Positions 19,075 through 27,991 of a stretch of 64,000 nt of DNA are shown piece after piece. Where the stretch lies: the NCBI RefSeq assembly GCF_003315795.1, contig NZ_QMEY01000002.1, positions 186,001-250,000 of the forward strand, written 5' to 3'. The notes beneath the pieces are model-generated. The model was not told the origin of the DNA. It made no database searches and worked only from the letters and a program-made list of their open reading frames with translations. Source of the DNA: Spongiactinospora rosea. GTDB lineage: Bacteria > Actinomycetota > Actinomycetes > Streptosporangiales > Streptosporangiaceae. A program made the translations under genes and the position numbers. The first letter of the stretch is position 1, and each line of letters begins with the position of its first letter.

Positions 19075-21531
19075 ATGAGATTCCGGGAATCCGCGACCAT
19101 CGCGCCCTTCGTCCTGGTGCGCTTCTCCGGGTACGCGGCGACGGGGCCGCGCCGGCTCCGGGCGGGACGGGCCGTGGCGGGGCTGGACGAGGTACGCGAG
19201 TGCGGGCTGCGGTTGGCGGCGCTCAAGGACCCGCTGTCCGAGGCCTTGTACGAACTCGTGCCCACGCTGCCCGCCGAGGAGCGCCGCGCGGCGGTCGTCC
19301 TGCGGCGGGATGTGCACAATGGCCGCGTACCACGCATCTCCGAGGACGCGCGAGACCGGCTGGCGGCCCGGCTCGCCCCGGACGTACGTCTGACGCTGGC
19401 ACGATGGCTGGCGGCACTCGAACGTTCCGAGACCGCCATGACGGCCTACACGGAGACCTTCGAGGCGGAGCTGGCCGAGGCCGAAGCCGAGCTGATCGAG
19501 CAGGCCGGCACGGACGAGCTGATCAAGGCTCTGTCCCTCGCCGCGCCCGAGATCACGGCCGCCGTCCTGCGAGCGGACGCGGACCGTATCCACGCCAAGG
19601 CGCGGCGCAAACTGCTCCGCACGCTCCTGAACTACCTCGTACGGGCGACGGTCAAGACGAGCCCGCTGGGCTGGTTCAGCCCGGTGGCGGTGTGCTCGAT
19701 CGGCGGCGTGGACCCCGGCGGCAGTGCCGAAGGCGGTACCTACCAGTCCATCGCGTCCCTGCCGCAGGCCCTCTACCTGCGGCTCCTCCAGCGCTTCAGC
19801 GCCCACGAGTCCGCCGGCCGCCACCTGCGCTTCCACCCCGTCCGGAAGCTGAACGGCACCCACATGGTGCGCGCCAGCTACCTGCACACCCGCACCAACA
19901 GCTTCTTCTGGCGCGAGGATCTTGTGACGGACCTGAGCGTCCACCGCGAGCAGGCGCGTACGGTGCCCCATGGCATGTCCGGCGACCAGGTGCTCGCCAC
20001 GCTGCGCCGGGACGACCCCGAGGCGTCCTGGACCCGGGTGGCCCGGCTGACCGACACGGGACTTCTCCGGCTGGAGTCGGCGTGGCCGGAGGGCGAGTAC
20101 GACGCGCACGACGCGGTGACGGCGCTGGCCGAGTCGCCCGGCGTGACGGAGGCGATGGGGACGGAAGTGGCCGGCGCCCTGCGCGACCTGGGAGAGGGCA
20201 TGCGCCGCATGTTCGACGCGGCGCCCAGGGACCGCGCGGCGCTCGCCTCGCGGATCACGCGGCTGGCCGCGGGGCTCGACGAGGTCACGGCCACCGCCAC
20301 CGCGCCACGCGTCCCCGACCTGGCCGTACGCGAGGACGTCGTCAGGAACGAACCACTGCCCGCGCTGCCCGCGTGGGTCGAGGACGCCCTGTCCGGCTAC
20401 GGCCGCCACCTGTCCTCCCGCATGGGCGTCCTGCCGCAGTACGCGAGCACGCTCGACTTCTGGCGGCGGCACGTTGCGCCGGCCCACGACTCCCTCCCGC
20501 TGCCGGCGTTCCTCGCCCGCTACATGACCACGCCCGGCCCTCACCTGCGGCACAACGCCGACGTCCGGCTGCCCGGCACCCGAGGCCCCGGCATCGGCGT
20601 GGGGCCCTCGATGCTCCGGCCCGCCTTCGCGATCCTGTTCCAGCTCGCCACCCTGGAAGACCGGGAACAGGTGATCGTCCTCAACCAGATCATGGACGGC
20701 AGCGGCGGCGTGACCGCCCGTTTCCGCGGGCTGCTCGCCCCCGGCCTCCTCGAAGACCCGCTCGAGGCGTGGCTCGGCCATCTCGTGCCGGAGGGTTCAC
20801 GGCCTCTGGAACTCCCCGTGTCCTCGGACTGGAACCCCGTCCAGGCACGCTGCGCGGGCCGTACCCGCGCGCTCGACATCGGCGGCGGACTGGTCCCCAC
20901 CGGAGAGCCGGTGCCGCTGGACCGGCTGCGGATCCGGCTGGACGAACCCTCCGGAACGCTGGTCGTGGAGGACGAGCACGGCCCGGTCGTCCCCTACTAC
21001 TCCGGTCTCGTGCCCCGCCGCATGCTGAACGGGCCCGCCAACGTGCTGGCCACCCTCACCAGCCCCTGGTACTGCACGGCCCCCGAGGTGTGGGGAACCG
21101 CCTCCCTGCTGCTCCGCCTCGAACGGCCGGACGGGGTGGTGCACACCCCCCGCGAACGCGTCGGCGCCGTGATCACCCGCAGGGCCCGCTGGACGGTCAG
21201 CGCGGCGGAACTGCTGGCCCGGGTGAAGGCGCCCACCCCGGCCCTGACGTTCGCCGCCTACCGGGACTGGGCGCGGGCCCACGGGATCGCGGACGAGCTG
21301 TTCGTCCGCCGGGGGACCACCGAGCCCGACCTGTTCGCCAAGTCCCGCAAGCCGCTCTGGCTGTCCGGCGACGTGCCCCTGTCGGTCCAGGCCCTGCTGG
21401 ACTCGCTCTCGGCGAAGGAGATCCTCATCATGGAGGAAGCCCTCCCCCGGCCCGGCACGGACTCACCCGTGATCGACGGGCATCCGCGCACCGCGGAGTA
21501 CGTCGCCCACCTGAGCTGGGACGGGTGCTGA
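19075..21531 (+). CDS. LanB-type dehydratase, glutamylation subunit
   Basis: The 818-aa product has the length and layout of the N-terminal (glutamylation) half of class I lanthipeptide dehydratases, as in the split LanB proteins of thiopeptide and goadsporin pathways. It begins with the family-like APFVLVRFSG. In that family the enzyme transfers glutamate from glutamyl-tRNA to Ser or Thr of the core peptide; the next gene supplies elimination. It has no C-terminal SpaB_C domain, consistent with a split enzyme. It starts 3 nt after the protease stop and ends 2 nt before the next start, so it is translationally coupled. No membrane segment is seen. Confidence 0.9.
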   Translation: MRFRESATIAPFVLVRFSGYAATGPRRLRAGRAVAGLDEVRECGLRLAALKDPLSEALYELVPTLPAEERRAAVVLRRDVHNGRVPRISEDARDRLAARLAPDVRLTLARWLAALERSETAMTAYTETFEAELAEAEAELIEQAGTDELIKALSLAAPEITAAVLRADADRIHAKARRKLLRTLLNYLVRATVKTSPLGWFSPVAVCSIGGVDPGGSAEGGTYQSIASLPQALYLRLLQRFSAHESAGRHLRFHPVRKLNGTHMVRASYLHTRTNSFFWREDLVTDLSVHREQARTVPHGMSGDQVLATLRRDDPEASWTRVARLTDTGLLRLESAWPEGEYDAHDAVTALAESPGVTEAMGTEVAGALRDLGEGMRRMFDAAPRDRAALASRITRLAAGLDEVTATATAPRVPDLAVREDVVRNEPLPALPAWVEDALSGYGRHLSSRMGVLPQYASTLDFWRRHVAPAHDSLPLPAFLARYMTTPGPHLRHNADVRLPGTRGPGIGVGPSMLRPAFAILFQLATLEDREQVIVLNQIMDGSGGVTARFRGLLAPGLLEDPLEAWLGHLVPEGSRPLELPVSSDWNPVQARCAGRTRALDIGGGLVPTGEPVPLDRLRIRLDEPSGTLVVEDEHGPVVPYYSGLVPRRMLNGPANVLATLTSPWYCTAPEVWGTASLLLRLERPDGVVHTPRERVGAVITRRARWTVSAAELLARVKAPTPALTFAAYRDWARAHGIADELFVRRGTTEPDLFAKSRKPLWLSGDVPLSVQALLDSLSAKEILIMEEALPRPGTDSPVIDGHPRTAEYVAHLSWDGC

Positions 21532-21533
21532 GC

Positions 21534-22427
21534 ATGCGTTCCTGGCTCTACTGCGCGATATACCCCGGCTCCTTCGATCGGCTCGACGGCGTGATCCTGG
21601 AGCTGGTGGCGCGGGCACGCGGCCTGGCCGAGGCCGGTACCGAGCCGAACCGCTGGTTCTTCCTGCGGTTCTTCGACGTCGGCGGCCCGCACGTCAGGCT
21701 GCGCGTCCAGGGGCCGGCCGGGCTGCTGGACGAGGTCCACGCCGAGATCGCCGGCCGCTTTCCCGACTACCTGCGCAAGGCTCGGACCGATCCCGGCGTC
21801 CCGGCGCCGTCCATGCCGGGGGCGTCGCCCGCCGACTACTGGGAGGCCGTCGACTTCCGGATCTATGAGCCCGAGCTGCGCCGTTACGGCGGCGCGGCGG
21901 GCGTCCGGGCGGCCGAGGGCAACTTCATGATCTCCAGTACGATCGCGCTGCGCGCGGTCGGCGAGGGCCTCGACCACGTCCAGCGCCAGGCCCTCGCGGC
22001 GCTGACCATGAAGAACGCCCTCCGGCACTGCCTGCCCGGCGCGGAGGAGCAGTTCTGGTCCAAGTACTTCTGGTACTGGACCGGCAGGGACGAGTCCCTC
22101 GCGCCCGCCGCCCGTACGACCGCGGCGGCGTCGGCCGCCCGCCTCGCGCCCGCCGTCGAAGCCGTCCGTCTCCCTTCTCCCCTGGTGGCGGACGCCGGCA
22201 GGTACGCCGGCGCGATCCGCGCGACCGCCGACGAGGCGACCGCCGCAGGCGTGCCGCTCACCACCTGGCAGTGGGTGTTCCACCTGCTCCACCTGCACAA
22301 CAACCGGCTGGGAATCACGCCGGGTGACGAAGCCGTACTCGCCGCCCTGCTGGGTGGAACACCGAAGGAGGATGCCGATGCGAGCGAGCACCGATCCGAT
22401 GGCCGGCCCACCGCCGACCGGCATTGA
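21534..22427 (+). CDS. SpaB_C-domain protein, glutamate-elimination subunit
   Basis: This 297-aa protein matches the thiopeptide-type bacteriocin biosynthesis (SpaB_C) family: an opening RSWLYCAIYPGSFDRLDGVI, then WFFLRFFDVGGPHVRLRV, a family-typical motif, and a C-terminal HLLHLHNNRLG. In split systems such as TbtC/GodG this protein eliminates glutamate from the glutamylated Ser/Thr to give dehydro residues. A second paralogue would be needed for the [4+2] pyridine-forming step of thiopeptides; none is present here. The ATG at 21534 follows the LanB stop by two bases. Its 3' end overlaps the YcaO gene by 50 nt. Confidence 0.88.
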   Translation: MRSWLYCAIYPGSFDRLDGVILELVARARGLAEAGTEPNRWFFLRFFDVGGPHVRLRVQGPAGLLDEVHAEIAGRFPDYLRKARTDPGVPAPSMPGASPADYWEAVDFRIYEPELRRYGGAAGVRAAEGNFMISSTIALRAVGEGLDHVQRQALAALTMKNALRHCLPGAEEQFWSKYFWYWTGRDESLAPAARTTAAASAARLAPAVEAVRLPSPLVADAGRYAGAIRATADEATAAGVPLTTWQWVFHLLHLHNNRLGITPGDEAVLAALLGGTPKEDADASEHRSDGRPTADRH

Positions 22428-23733
22428 GGCCGCGCTGCGGCGGCTGGATACGCTCATCGACGCCCGTGGCGGCCTGATCAACCTCGTCACCCGAGTCCCG
22501 ATGACCACCGGACGGCAGCGCTTCCCGGTGTTCAGCGCCGCCCTGGGCGATCCCGGGTCGATCCTGCCCGGCACGGCGAACGCGCGCCACCTCATGAAGT
22601 GGGCCGACCTGGACGGCGCGGGCAGCGGACTCGCCGAGGAGACCGCCCGGCTGACCGCCACGGTCGAGACGATCGAACGCTACTCCAGTTGCATGTGGGA
22701 CCCGGAGCAGTTCCGGTGGGCCACCGCGCGCTCCCTCGGGGACGAGGCGCTGGACCTGGAGCGGGTGCCCCGGTGTTCGGAGTCCGAGCTGGCCGCCCCC
22801 GCGTGCCCCGTCCTGGCCCCCGACCCGGACGCGCCGATGCGCTGGGTCCGCGGCGTGGACCTGGCCACCGGCGAACCTCGCTGGGTGCCCGCGGTCATGG
22901 TCTACCTGCACATCCCCGTCGCGAGCCGCGGCGAACGGTTCTGGCTGCCCATCTCGACGGGCACGGCGGCGCACTTCGACTACGACAGCGCCCTGCTGGG
23001 CGCCGTGCTCGAATGTGTCGAACGGGACGGTATCGCGCTCACCTGGCTGCAACGGCTGGCACTGCCCAGGATCGAGATCGACGTCTCCGACCCGGAACTG
23101 GACCAGGCGCTGGAGGTCTCCGCCAGGTCCGGTCTGCGGACGTACTTCTTCGACGCGACCACCGACCTGGGCGTTCCGACGGTCTACAGCGTGGACGTGG
23201 ATCCCCAGGCGACGCAGGTGCGCACGTACGTCATGTGCGCCACGGAGCTCGATCCCCGGCGTGCCGTGCTCAAGGTGATGCGCGAGTCGTCCTCCGGACG
23301 GGTGGCCATGCAGTACCAGAAGCCGCACGACAAGCCGCTGGACGAGTACATCAACGTGTTCGACGGCGCTGTGCACATGGCGGTGGCGGAACGTGAGCAC
23401 GAGTTCGACTTCCTCCTGAACTCCCCGCACCGCCGGCGGCTCTCCGAGATCGCCCCCACGGTCCCGGACTCCCCCGCCGGGCGCCTGGCGTGGGTGGTGG
23501 GCAGGCTCAAGGGCGCCGGATGCTCGGTGTACGCCGTGGACATCACCTCCGACGAGGCCCACGCGGCGGGTCTGCGCGTGGTGCGGGTCATCGTCCCCGA
23601 ACTCGTCCCGCTGAGCTTCTCCTATCGCGCGCGGTACCTGGGCACCCCCCGGCTCTACACGGCCCCCGAGCGCATGGGCCTGCCGGCGCACGCCGAGCCC
23701 GGCCTCAACCCGTGGCCGCAGCCGTTCGCCTGA
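22378..23733 (+). CDS. YcaO-family azoline cyclodehydratase
   Basis: The 451-aa protein is a YcaO-family enzyme. It shows the ATP-binding signatures TARLTATVETIERYS and LLGAVLECVERDG and ends in NPWPQPFA, the proline-rich C terminus typical of azoline-forming YcaO proteins. It should use ATP to cyclise Cys, and possibly Ser/Thr, of the precursor core into azolines, with a ThiF-like partner presenting the leader. The chosen ATG at 22378 lies six bases after AAGGAGG; another ATG two codons earlier is too close to that site. The start lies within the end of the preceding gene. Confidence 0.92.
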   Translation: MRASTDPMAGPPPTGIEAALRRLDTLIDARGGLINLVTRVPMTTGRQRFPVFSAALGDPGSILPGTANARHLMKWADLDGAGSGLAEETARLTATVETIERYSSCMWDPEQFRWATARSLGDEALDLERVPRCSESELAAPACPVLAPDPDAPMRWVRGVDLATGEPRWVPAVMVYLHIPVASRGERFWLPISTGTAAHFDYDSALLGAVLECVERDGIALTWLQRLALPRIEIDVSDPELDQALEVSARSGLRTYFFDATTDLGVPTVYSVDVDPQATQVRTYVMCATELDPRRAVLKVMRESSSGRVAMQYQKPHDKPLDEYINVFDGAVHMAVAEREHEFDFLLNSPHRRRLSEIAPTVPDSPAGRLAWVVGRLKGAGCSVYAVDITSDEAHAAGLRVVRVIVPELVPLSFSYRARYLGTPRLYTAPERMGLPAHAEPGLNPWPQPFA

Positions 23734-23769
23734 CCAGCAGCCCTTCGCCTGACCAGTCCGGAGAAAGAG

Positions 23770-24420
23770 ATGAACACGACACATGTCATCGCCGTCGGGC
23801 CGTTCGCGGCCGATGTGGCCATGGTCCTCCAGCGGCGGGAGGTGGACGCCGGGCCGACGCTCTTCGCCCAGGGGCACGGCGTACCGGCCGACCTCCTGCC
23901 GCCTGCGGGGACCTACGTTCTCGTGACCTCGCGGCACGACTCGAAGCTGGTGGCGGAGGTCGGCGAGCTGGCCTGGAAGTGGGGCGCGTCCTTCGTCCCC
24001 GTCGTACACGAGAAACACTGGCTCAGAGCCGGTCCCCTGATCCTCCCCGGAGAGACCGGGGCGTGTGCCGAATGCTTCGAACGCCGGTCCACGCAGCATT
24101 CGACCATCGGCAAGGCCATGTCCGACCTGCACGCCTTCTACGCCGCGGACCCCGCGGGGCCCGGCGGCCACCTGCCCTCCCAGGTGCTGATGGCCGCCGG
24201 GCTGGCGCAGTGGGGCCTGGCCGCGCTGCGCCGCGGCGACTCCCGGACGCACGGCGCCTACCGCGCCGTGAATCTGACGAAGGCCCAGTTCCTGCAGGGA
24301 CGAACGGTGGGAGTGCACGGGTGCGCCCGCTGCTACCCCGCCTCGACGCCGATCTCGCGGCAGGACCGTTCGTGGCGCGGTCTCGCCGGCCACCTCACCG
24401 GTGCGAAGGGGCACGCGTGA
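23770..24420 (+). CDS. ThiF-like partner protein with two CxxC pairs
   Basis: This 216-aa protein resembles the C-terminal half of ocin-ThiF-like (F-type) partners of azole-forming YcaO enzymes. It has a segment WLRAGPLILPGETGACAECFERR and a later HGCARCYP, so two CxxC pairs could bind one structural zinc ion. It lacks an obvious N-terminal winged-helix leader-binding domain, which is present instead in the next protein. A role in assembling or activating the cyclodehydratase is likely. GGAGAAAG precedes the ATG. Its stop overlaps the next start as GTGA. Confidence 0.72.
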   Translation: MNTTHVIAVGPFAADVAMVLQRREVDAGPTLFAQGHGVPADLLPPAGTYVLVTSRHDSKLVAEVGELAWKWGASFVPVVHEKHWLRAGPLILPGETGACAECFERRSTQHSTIGKAMSDLHAFYAADPAGPGGHLPSQVLMAAGLAQWGLAALRRGDSRTHGAYRAVNLTKAQFLQGRTVGVHGCARCYPASTPISRQDRSWRGLAGHLTGAKGHA

Positions 24421-26108
24421 ACACCGAGAGCACCACGGACTCGCGGCACATCGCCGCCGCCATCGCCCGGGACCCGCAACTGTCGCTTCCCGACCACCTC
24501 AAGGTCGTGGACGGGCTCGTGATCGCGGAGGTGCGCAAGGGCGAACTGCTCGTCGAGGGCACCGCCAAGCCCCAGCTCTTCAGCGGCCGGCACGTCGAGT
24601 TCGTACGGCGGCTGCTGCCGCTGCTGGACGGGCGGCGCTCCGCGGCGGAGATCGCCGCCACGCTCGGCCTTCCCTCCGTGGACATCGTCAGGACGGCTCT
24701 TTCGCTGCTGTACTCCTGCGGCATGCTGGAGCAGGGTCCGACATCCGAGGAGACGCGCGCGCTGGAGAGCACGTCCGTGCCCGCGAGCGTGGTGAGCTAC
24801 CTGAGCAGGAACGTGGATTCCACCCGGAACAACCCCTCCGGTGTGCACGCGGCCCTGAAGCTGGCGCGGCAGCCGGTCGTGGTCGCGGGTCCCCCCGGTA
24901 CGCTGCGGTCGACGCTGGTACGGGCGCTCGGCGAGTGCGGCGTGACATCGACGCGGGAGGACGAGGTGCCCCTCGGCCCCGCCCCGCTCCCGCCCGCCCC
25001 GATCGCCGTCCTGATCGACGACGGCACGCTTGCCCTGGACCGGGTGGCCGAGTTCGACGCCTCGGTACGGGCGGGCGTCGGACGCTGGTTCCTCGTCTCC
25101 GTCACCGGCTCGGGCGCTTTGATCAGCCCGATCTTCGAGGACGGCTGGTCCGGCTGCCTGCCGTGTTATCGCGCGCAGCGTCCGCCGGCGCGGTCGGAGG
25201 AAGCCGCGGCGATCCCCGCCTGGCAGGAGGACCTGCTGGCCGGAATGGTGGGCGGTGAGGTGTGCCGGCTGGCGACGGGGGTGGAGCCGCTGTACGACGA
25301 GTCGGCCGTGCGGATCATCGACTTCGACGTCTGGACGGCCGAGGTCGAGACCTTCGTCCAGCTTCCCGGCTGCGCGTCCTGCCGGCCGGGCACCGAACCC
25401 ATCGAGCGGGACGGCCTGCTCGCGGTCGCCTTCGAACACGACGTCACCCTGCCGCCTCGCCGGTACATCCCGGCCGGCGCGCACCAGAACCACTACAGCG
25501 CCTCGAACATCGAGCTGCACTTCTTCGACCGTCCGCGCGACTGGCAGCCGATCGACGCCGTCGGCGAGGCGGGATCGGAGCTCGCGGCCCTGCTGGAGCG
25601 CTCCTTCGGCATCCGCGAGTTCATCCCCGCGACGGCGGAGCGGGGAGCCACCCGTCGCCGCTGGGCTCCGACGGGCGGCAACATGGGCTCCCAGACGGCC
25701 TATCTGCTCCCCCTGGGATCCAACCGGGCGAAGCTGGAGCCGGTGGTGCACGTCTTCGACTCGGCGGCCAACCTCCTGCTGCGGAGCGGGATCGCGGTGC
25801 CCGCCGGGCGGCTCGCCGAGGCCGTCCCGGGCGCCGGGGCCGACGTGGACGCCGTACTGGTCCTGACCGGGGACAGCCTGAAGCTGGAGAACAAGTACCA
25901 GAGCCTGGGCTATCGGATCGCCAACCAGGACTCCGGCGTCGCCACCTGGCAGCTCGCGTTCCAGGCCGCGCATCGCGGCTGGACGGTCAAGGCCCTCGCC
26001 GAATGGGACGACGGGCTGCTGATCGACCTGCTGGACCTCGATCCCCGGCAGACGCCCGTCACCACTGTCCTCACGCTCCGCCGAACGAGAGACGCCGCCC
26101 GTGACTGA
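24417..26108 (+). CDS. RRE-ThiF-SagB fusion, azoline dehydrogenase
   Basis: The 563-aa protein has three parts. Residues about 20-110 look like a winged-helix leader-recognition element (FVRRLLPLLDGRRSAAEIAA, then LLYSCGMLEQG). The middle, about 140-340, is ThiF-like with CLPC and CASC pairs. The C-terminal part, about 345-555, is a SagB-type nitroreductase, with RWAPTGGNMGSQ and YRIANQDSGVATWQLAFQAA in the places of the flavin-binding motifs. SagB enzymes use FMN to oxidise azolines to azoles, and the other domains would bring the precursor to it. It starts with GTG overlapping the preceding TGA and ends overlapping the next gene by eight bases. Confidence 0.83.
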   Translation: MNTESTTDSRHIAAAIARDPQLSLPDHLKVVDGLVIAEVRKGELLVEGTAKPQLFSGRHVEFVRRLLPLLDGRRSAAEIAATLGLPSVDIVRTALSLLYSCGMLEQGPTSEETRALESTSVPASVVSYLSRNVDSTRNNPSGVHAALKLARQPVVVAGPPGTLRSTLVRALGECGVTSTREDEVPLGPAPLPPAPIAVLIDDGTLALDRVAEFDASVRAGVGRWFLVSVTGSGALISPIFEDGWSGCLPCYRAQRPPARSEEAAAIPAWQEDLLAGMVGGEVCRLATGVEPLYDESAVRIIDFDVWTAEVETFVQLPGCASCRPGTEPIERDGLLAVAFEHDVTLPPRRYIPAGAHQNHYSASNIELHFFDRPRDWQPIDAVGEAGSELAALLERSFGIREFIPATAERGATRRRWAPTGGNMGSQTAYLLPLGSNRAKLEPVVHVFDSAANLLLRSGIAVPAGRLAEAVPGAGADVDAVLVLTGDSLKLENKYQSLGYRIANQDSGVATWQLAFQAAHRGWTVKALAEWDDGLLIDLLDLDPRQTPVTTVLTLRRTRDAARD

Positions 26109-26832
26109 ATGGACCCCCGGCCACCGGCCGCAGGAGATCGTGAACGACCTCATCGAGCGGGCACAACACACGCGCGTGACCCGGCGGTGGGCCCCTCCCG
26201 CCGAGAGGGTCTACGAGCATCGCCTTCCCCCGGCGAGCGCGCCCACGGTGGACCCGATGACCGTACTGACCCTGCGCCAGGCCACCCGCTTCTACCGCCC
26301 GGACGGCATCGGCCAGGCCATCATGGCCGGAGTGTTGCAGGCTCCGTCCGCGGCACGGGCGGCCCTGAGCACGGCGGAAACCGTGCCATATGTCCAGATT
26401 CTGGCCGCCGCCTACCGCGTGGAGGGCCTGCGGCCCGGACTTTACGACGTGGACCCCACCGGCACGCAGGCCACCTTCCTGCTCGACCTTCCGCCCGGCC
26501 GCCAGTGGCTGCTGCAGGACGAGTTCGCCGCCGCGCCCCTCGTCAGCATCATCACCTGCGATCTCCCTGCCGTCGCGGCGGCCGGCGCCCACGCCCATCG
26601 GCTGGTCATGAACCAGGCGGGAGTGGCCGCGCACAGCATGTGGCTGGCCGCGGGCGGACGCGGGCTCGCCGGGTCCATCTTCGGCGGCCTGATCCCCTGG
26701 GGCGTGCCGCTGCCCGGCTTCCAGCCGGGCGGCACCCGAAGCCCGCTCCTGGCCTTCGCCTGCGGCTTCCCCATGTCCGACCCGGCCGTCAGCCCCTGGG
26801 GGACGGCGGGCGGTTGGACCGGAGAGTCCTGA
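26101..26832 (+). CDS. Second nitroreductase-like protein
   Basis: This 243-aa protein resembles SagB/nitroreductase-fold proteins: FYRPDGIGQAIMAG early on and MNQAGVAAHSMWLAA, the helix that usually follows the flavin site, near two thirds of its length. Motifs are weaker than in the preceding protein, so it may be a partner subunit or a degenerate flavoprotein. Being the last gene of the tightly packed operon (GTG start inside the previous gene's end) argues that it acts on the same peptide, for example oxidising a second azoline or reducing a dehydro residue. The reaction cannot be assigned from sequence. Confidence 0.65.
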   Translation: MTEWTPGHRPQEIVNDLIERAQHTRVTRRWAPPAERVYEHRLPPASAPTVDPMTVLTLRQATRFYRPDGIGQAIMAGVLQAPSAARAALSTAETVPYVQILAAAYRVEGLRPGLYDVDPTGTQATFLLDLPPGRQWLLQDEFAAAPLVSIITCDLPAVAAAGAHAHRLVMNQAGVAAHSMWLAAGGRGLAGSIFGGLIPWGVPLPGFQPGGTRSPLLAFACGFPMSDPAVSPWGTAGGWTGES

Positions 26833-26868
26833 ACGGAAACCTTCATCCCTGCTTTCCCGGAGGTGGTC

Positions 26869-27156
26869 ATGAAATACGCCCTCGTAACACTCCTCGCCAT
26901 CGGATCGACGCTCGTCGCCGGCCCTGCCCACGCGAATTCCCCGGCCGATTCGTCGCGACCGGCCGCCGTGTCCGATACGGCGTGGTGGCCGTGGCTCCTG
27001 CCGTGGCCCAACAAACCGCGCTGCCCGGAACGCGCCCCGGCCGGCTCGACCTACGTCGGTTACGTCCAACCGCCGTTCGGGCTCGCCTATGACCTCTACA
27101 AGTCGCAGGGGACGGACGGTTCCACGATTTATCACCAGGTCTACTGCCCGCGATAA
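26869..27156 (+). CDS. Small secreted protein, unknown function
   Basis: The 95-aa product begins MKYALVTLLAIGSTLVAG and has a likely signal-peptidase site after AHA, so the mature protein would be about 70 residues. It carries a tryptophan-rich WWPWLLPWP segment and two cysteines near either end (RCPE and YCPR) that could form one disulphide. The ATG at 26869 has GGAGG six bases upstream; a GTG two codons earlier overlaps that site. It lies 36 nt after the RiPP operon and could share its transcript, but nothing ties it to that pathway. I do not recognise a family. Confidence 0.6.
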   Translation: MKYALVTLLAIGSTLVAGPAHANSPADSSRPAAVSDTAWWPWLLPWPNKPRCPERAPAGSTYVGYVQPPFGLAYDLYKSQGTDGSTIYHQVYCPR

Positions 27157-27467
27157 AACCGGCTCCGCCGTCCACGGCCATCGCCTCCTTCCGCGCGCCC
27201 GAGGCCGCGCTCGCGAAGGATCGGGCGATGGCCGTCCCCATGTCCCGGCACCCCGCCCCTTCGCCCGGTTCCTACCCGCGCGCGACGCCGGTCGAGGTCG
27301 TTCGGCGCTGGTCAAGGGCTGGTCGAGACTGGTCGAGCACCGTTCCGGACAGTTCGGGACAGCCGAATATCTTGGTTACGCCGCCCTGATCTACTTCAAT
27401 GAGGACTGTTCCGGATCGCCTCCAAGGCATCTGCCCGTGTCAGTTCGGAAGAAAGTAGGATCTTCCA
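27157..27467. other. Intergenic region without convincing gene
   Basis: This 311-bp region contains no reading frame with protein-like content. It includes the closely repeated GGACAGTTCGGGACAG near 27350 and a mild A/T enrichment around 27365-27410, which may be the promoter of the downstream regulator. Confidence 0.35.
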
Positions 27468-27779
27468 GTGAGCGGCTCCGCAGCACATCCCCGCCTGGAA
27501 CTCGACGCCGTGATCCACCCGCCCATTCGCCTCTCGGTCCTTGCGGTCCTCTCCAGAAACAGGAGATTGGAGTTCGGCAAGATGCGCGATGAGGTCGCCG
27601 TCAGCGCGGCCGCGTTATCGAAGCACATGAAATCACTGGAACTGGCCGGCTACATTCAGGTCCAAAAGGGATACGTGGGCAGACGCCCACGCACCTGGCT
27701 CGCCATAACAGAGCCCGGACTCAACGCATTCGAACGACACACGGCGGCCCTGCTGGCGATCTCCAGGGGCCCGTCCTGA
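27468..27779 (+). CDS. Winged-helix transcriptional regulator
   Basis: The 103-aa protein is a compact winged-helix DNA-binding domain of the HTH_34 type: HPPIRLSVLAVLSRNRRLEF, then the recognition region VSAAALSKHMKSLELAGYI and the wing KGYVGRRPRTWLAIT. Such regulators usually repress a nearby operon and often respond to a small ligand or to nothing obvious. It begins with GTG and has AGGA upstream, a weak site. It could control the RiPP operon about 600 bp upstream or the small secreted protein, but its operator was not found. Confidence 0.8.
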   Translation: MSGSAAHPRLELDAVIHPPIRLSVLAVLSRNRRLEFGKMRDEVAVSAAALSKHMKSLELAGYIQVQKGYVGRRPRTWLAITEPGLNAFERHTAALLAISRGPS

Positions 27780-27991
27780 CGGGGGAAGACCACGCTTTCG
27801 GGCTGCGCCGTCAGGTGCGACACCTGGTGGCTCTCGACGTGCGCCTCGGAGGCGACCACACCTCCACGACCGCCCTGCGTACGCTGGGCGAGGCCGAGCA
27901 CGACGGCGGTGGCGAAAGATCGCAGCAACAGCGACAGTGAGCCGCTGCGACGGCCGGCTCCTCGCCTCTGGCGACACCGGTCGCGACGCCG

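Noticed and set aside
18378..22427. A 1349-codon plus-strand frame spanning the LanB region
   Set aside because: Only its last part, from the ATG at 21534, is protein-like (SpaB_C). The rest runs out of frame through the protease and LanB genes.
17723..26832. Calling the RiPP locus a thiopeptide cluster
   Set aside because: Only one SpaB_C protein is present and it is needed for glutamate elimination; the core lacks the Cys-dense pattern.
27089..27592. Plus-strand frame of 167 codons across the small secreted protein and regulator starts
   Set aside because: It lies in a different frame from both genes and has no protein-like motif or ribosome site.
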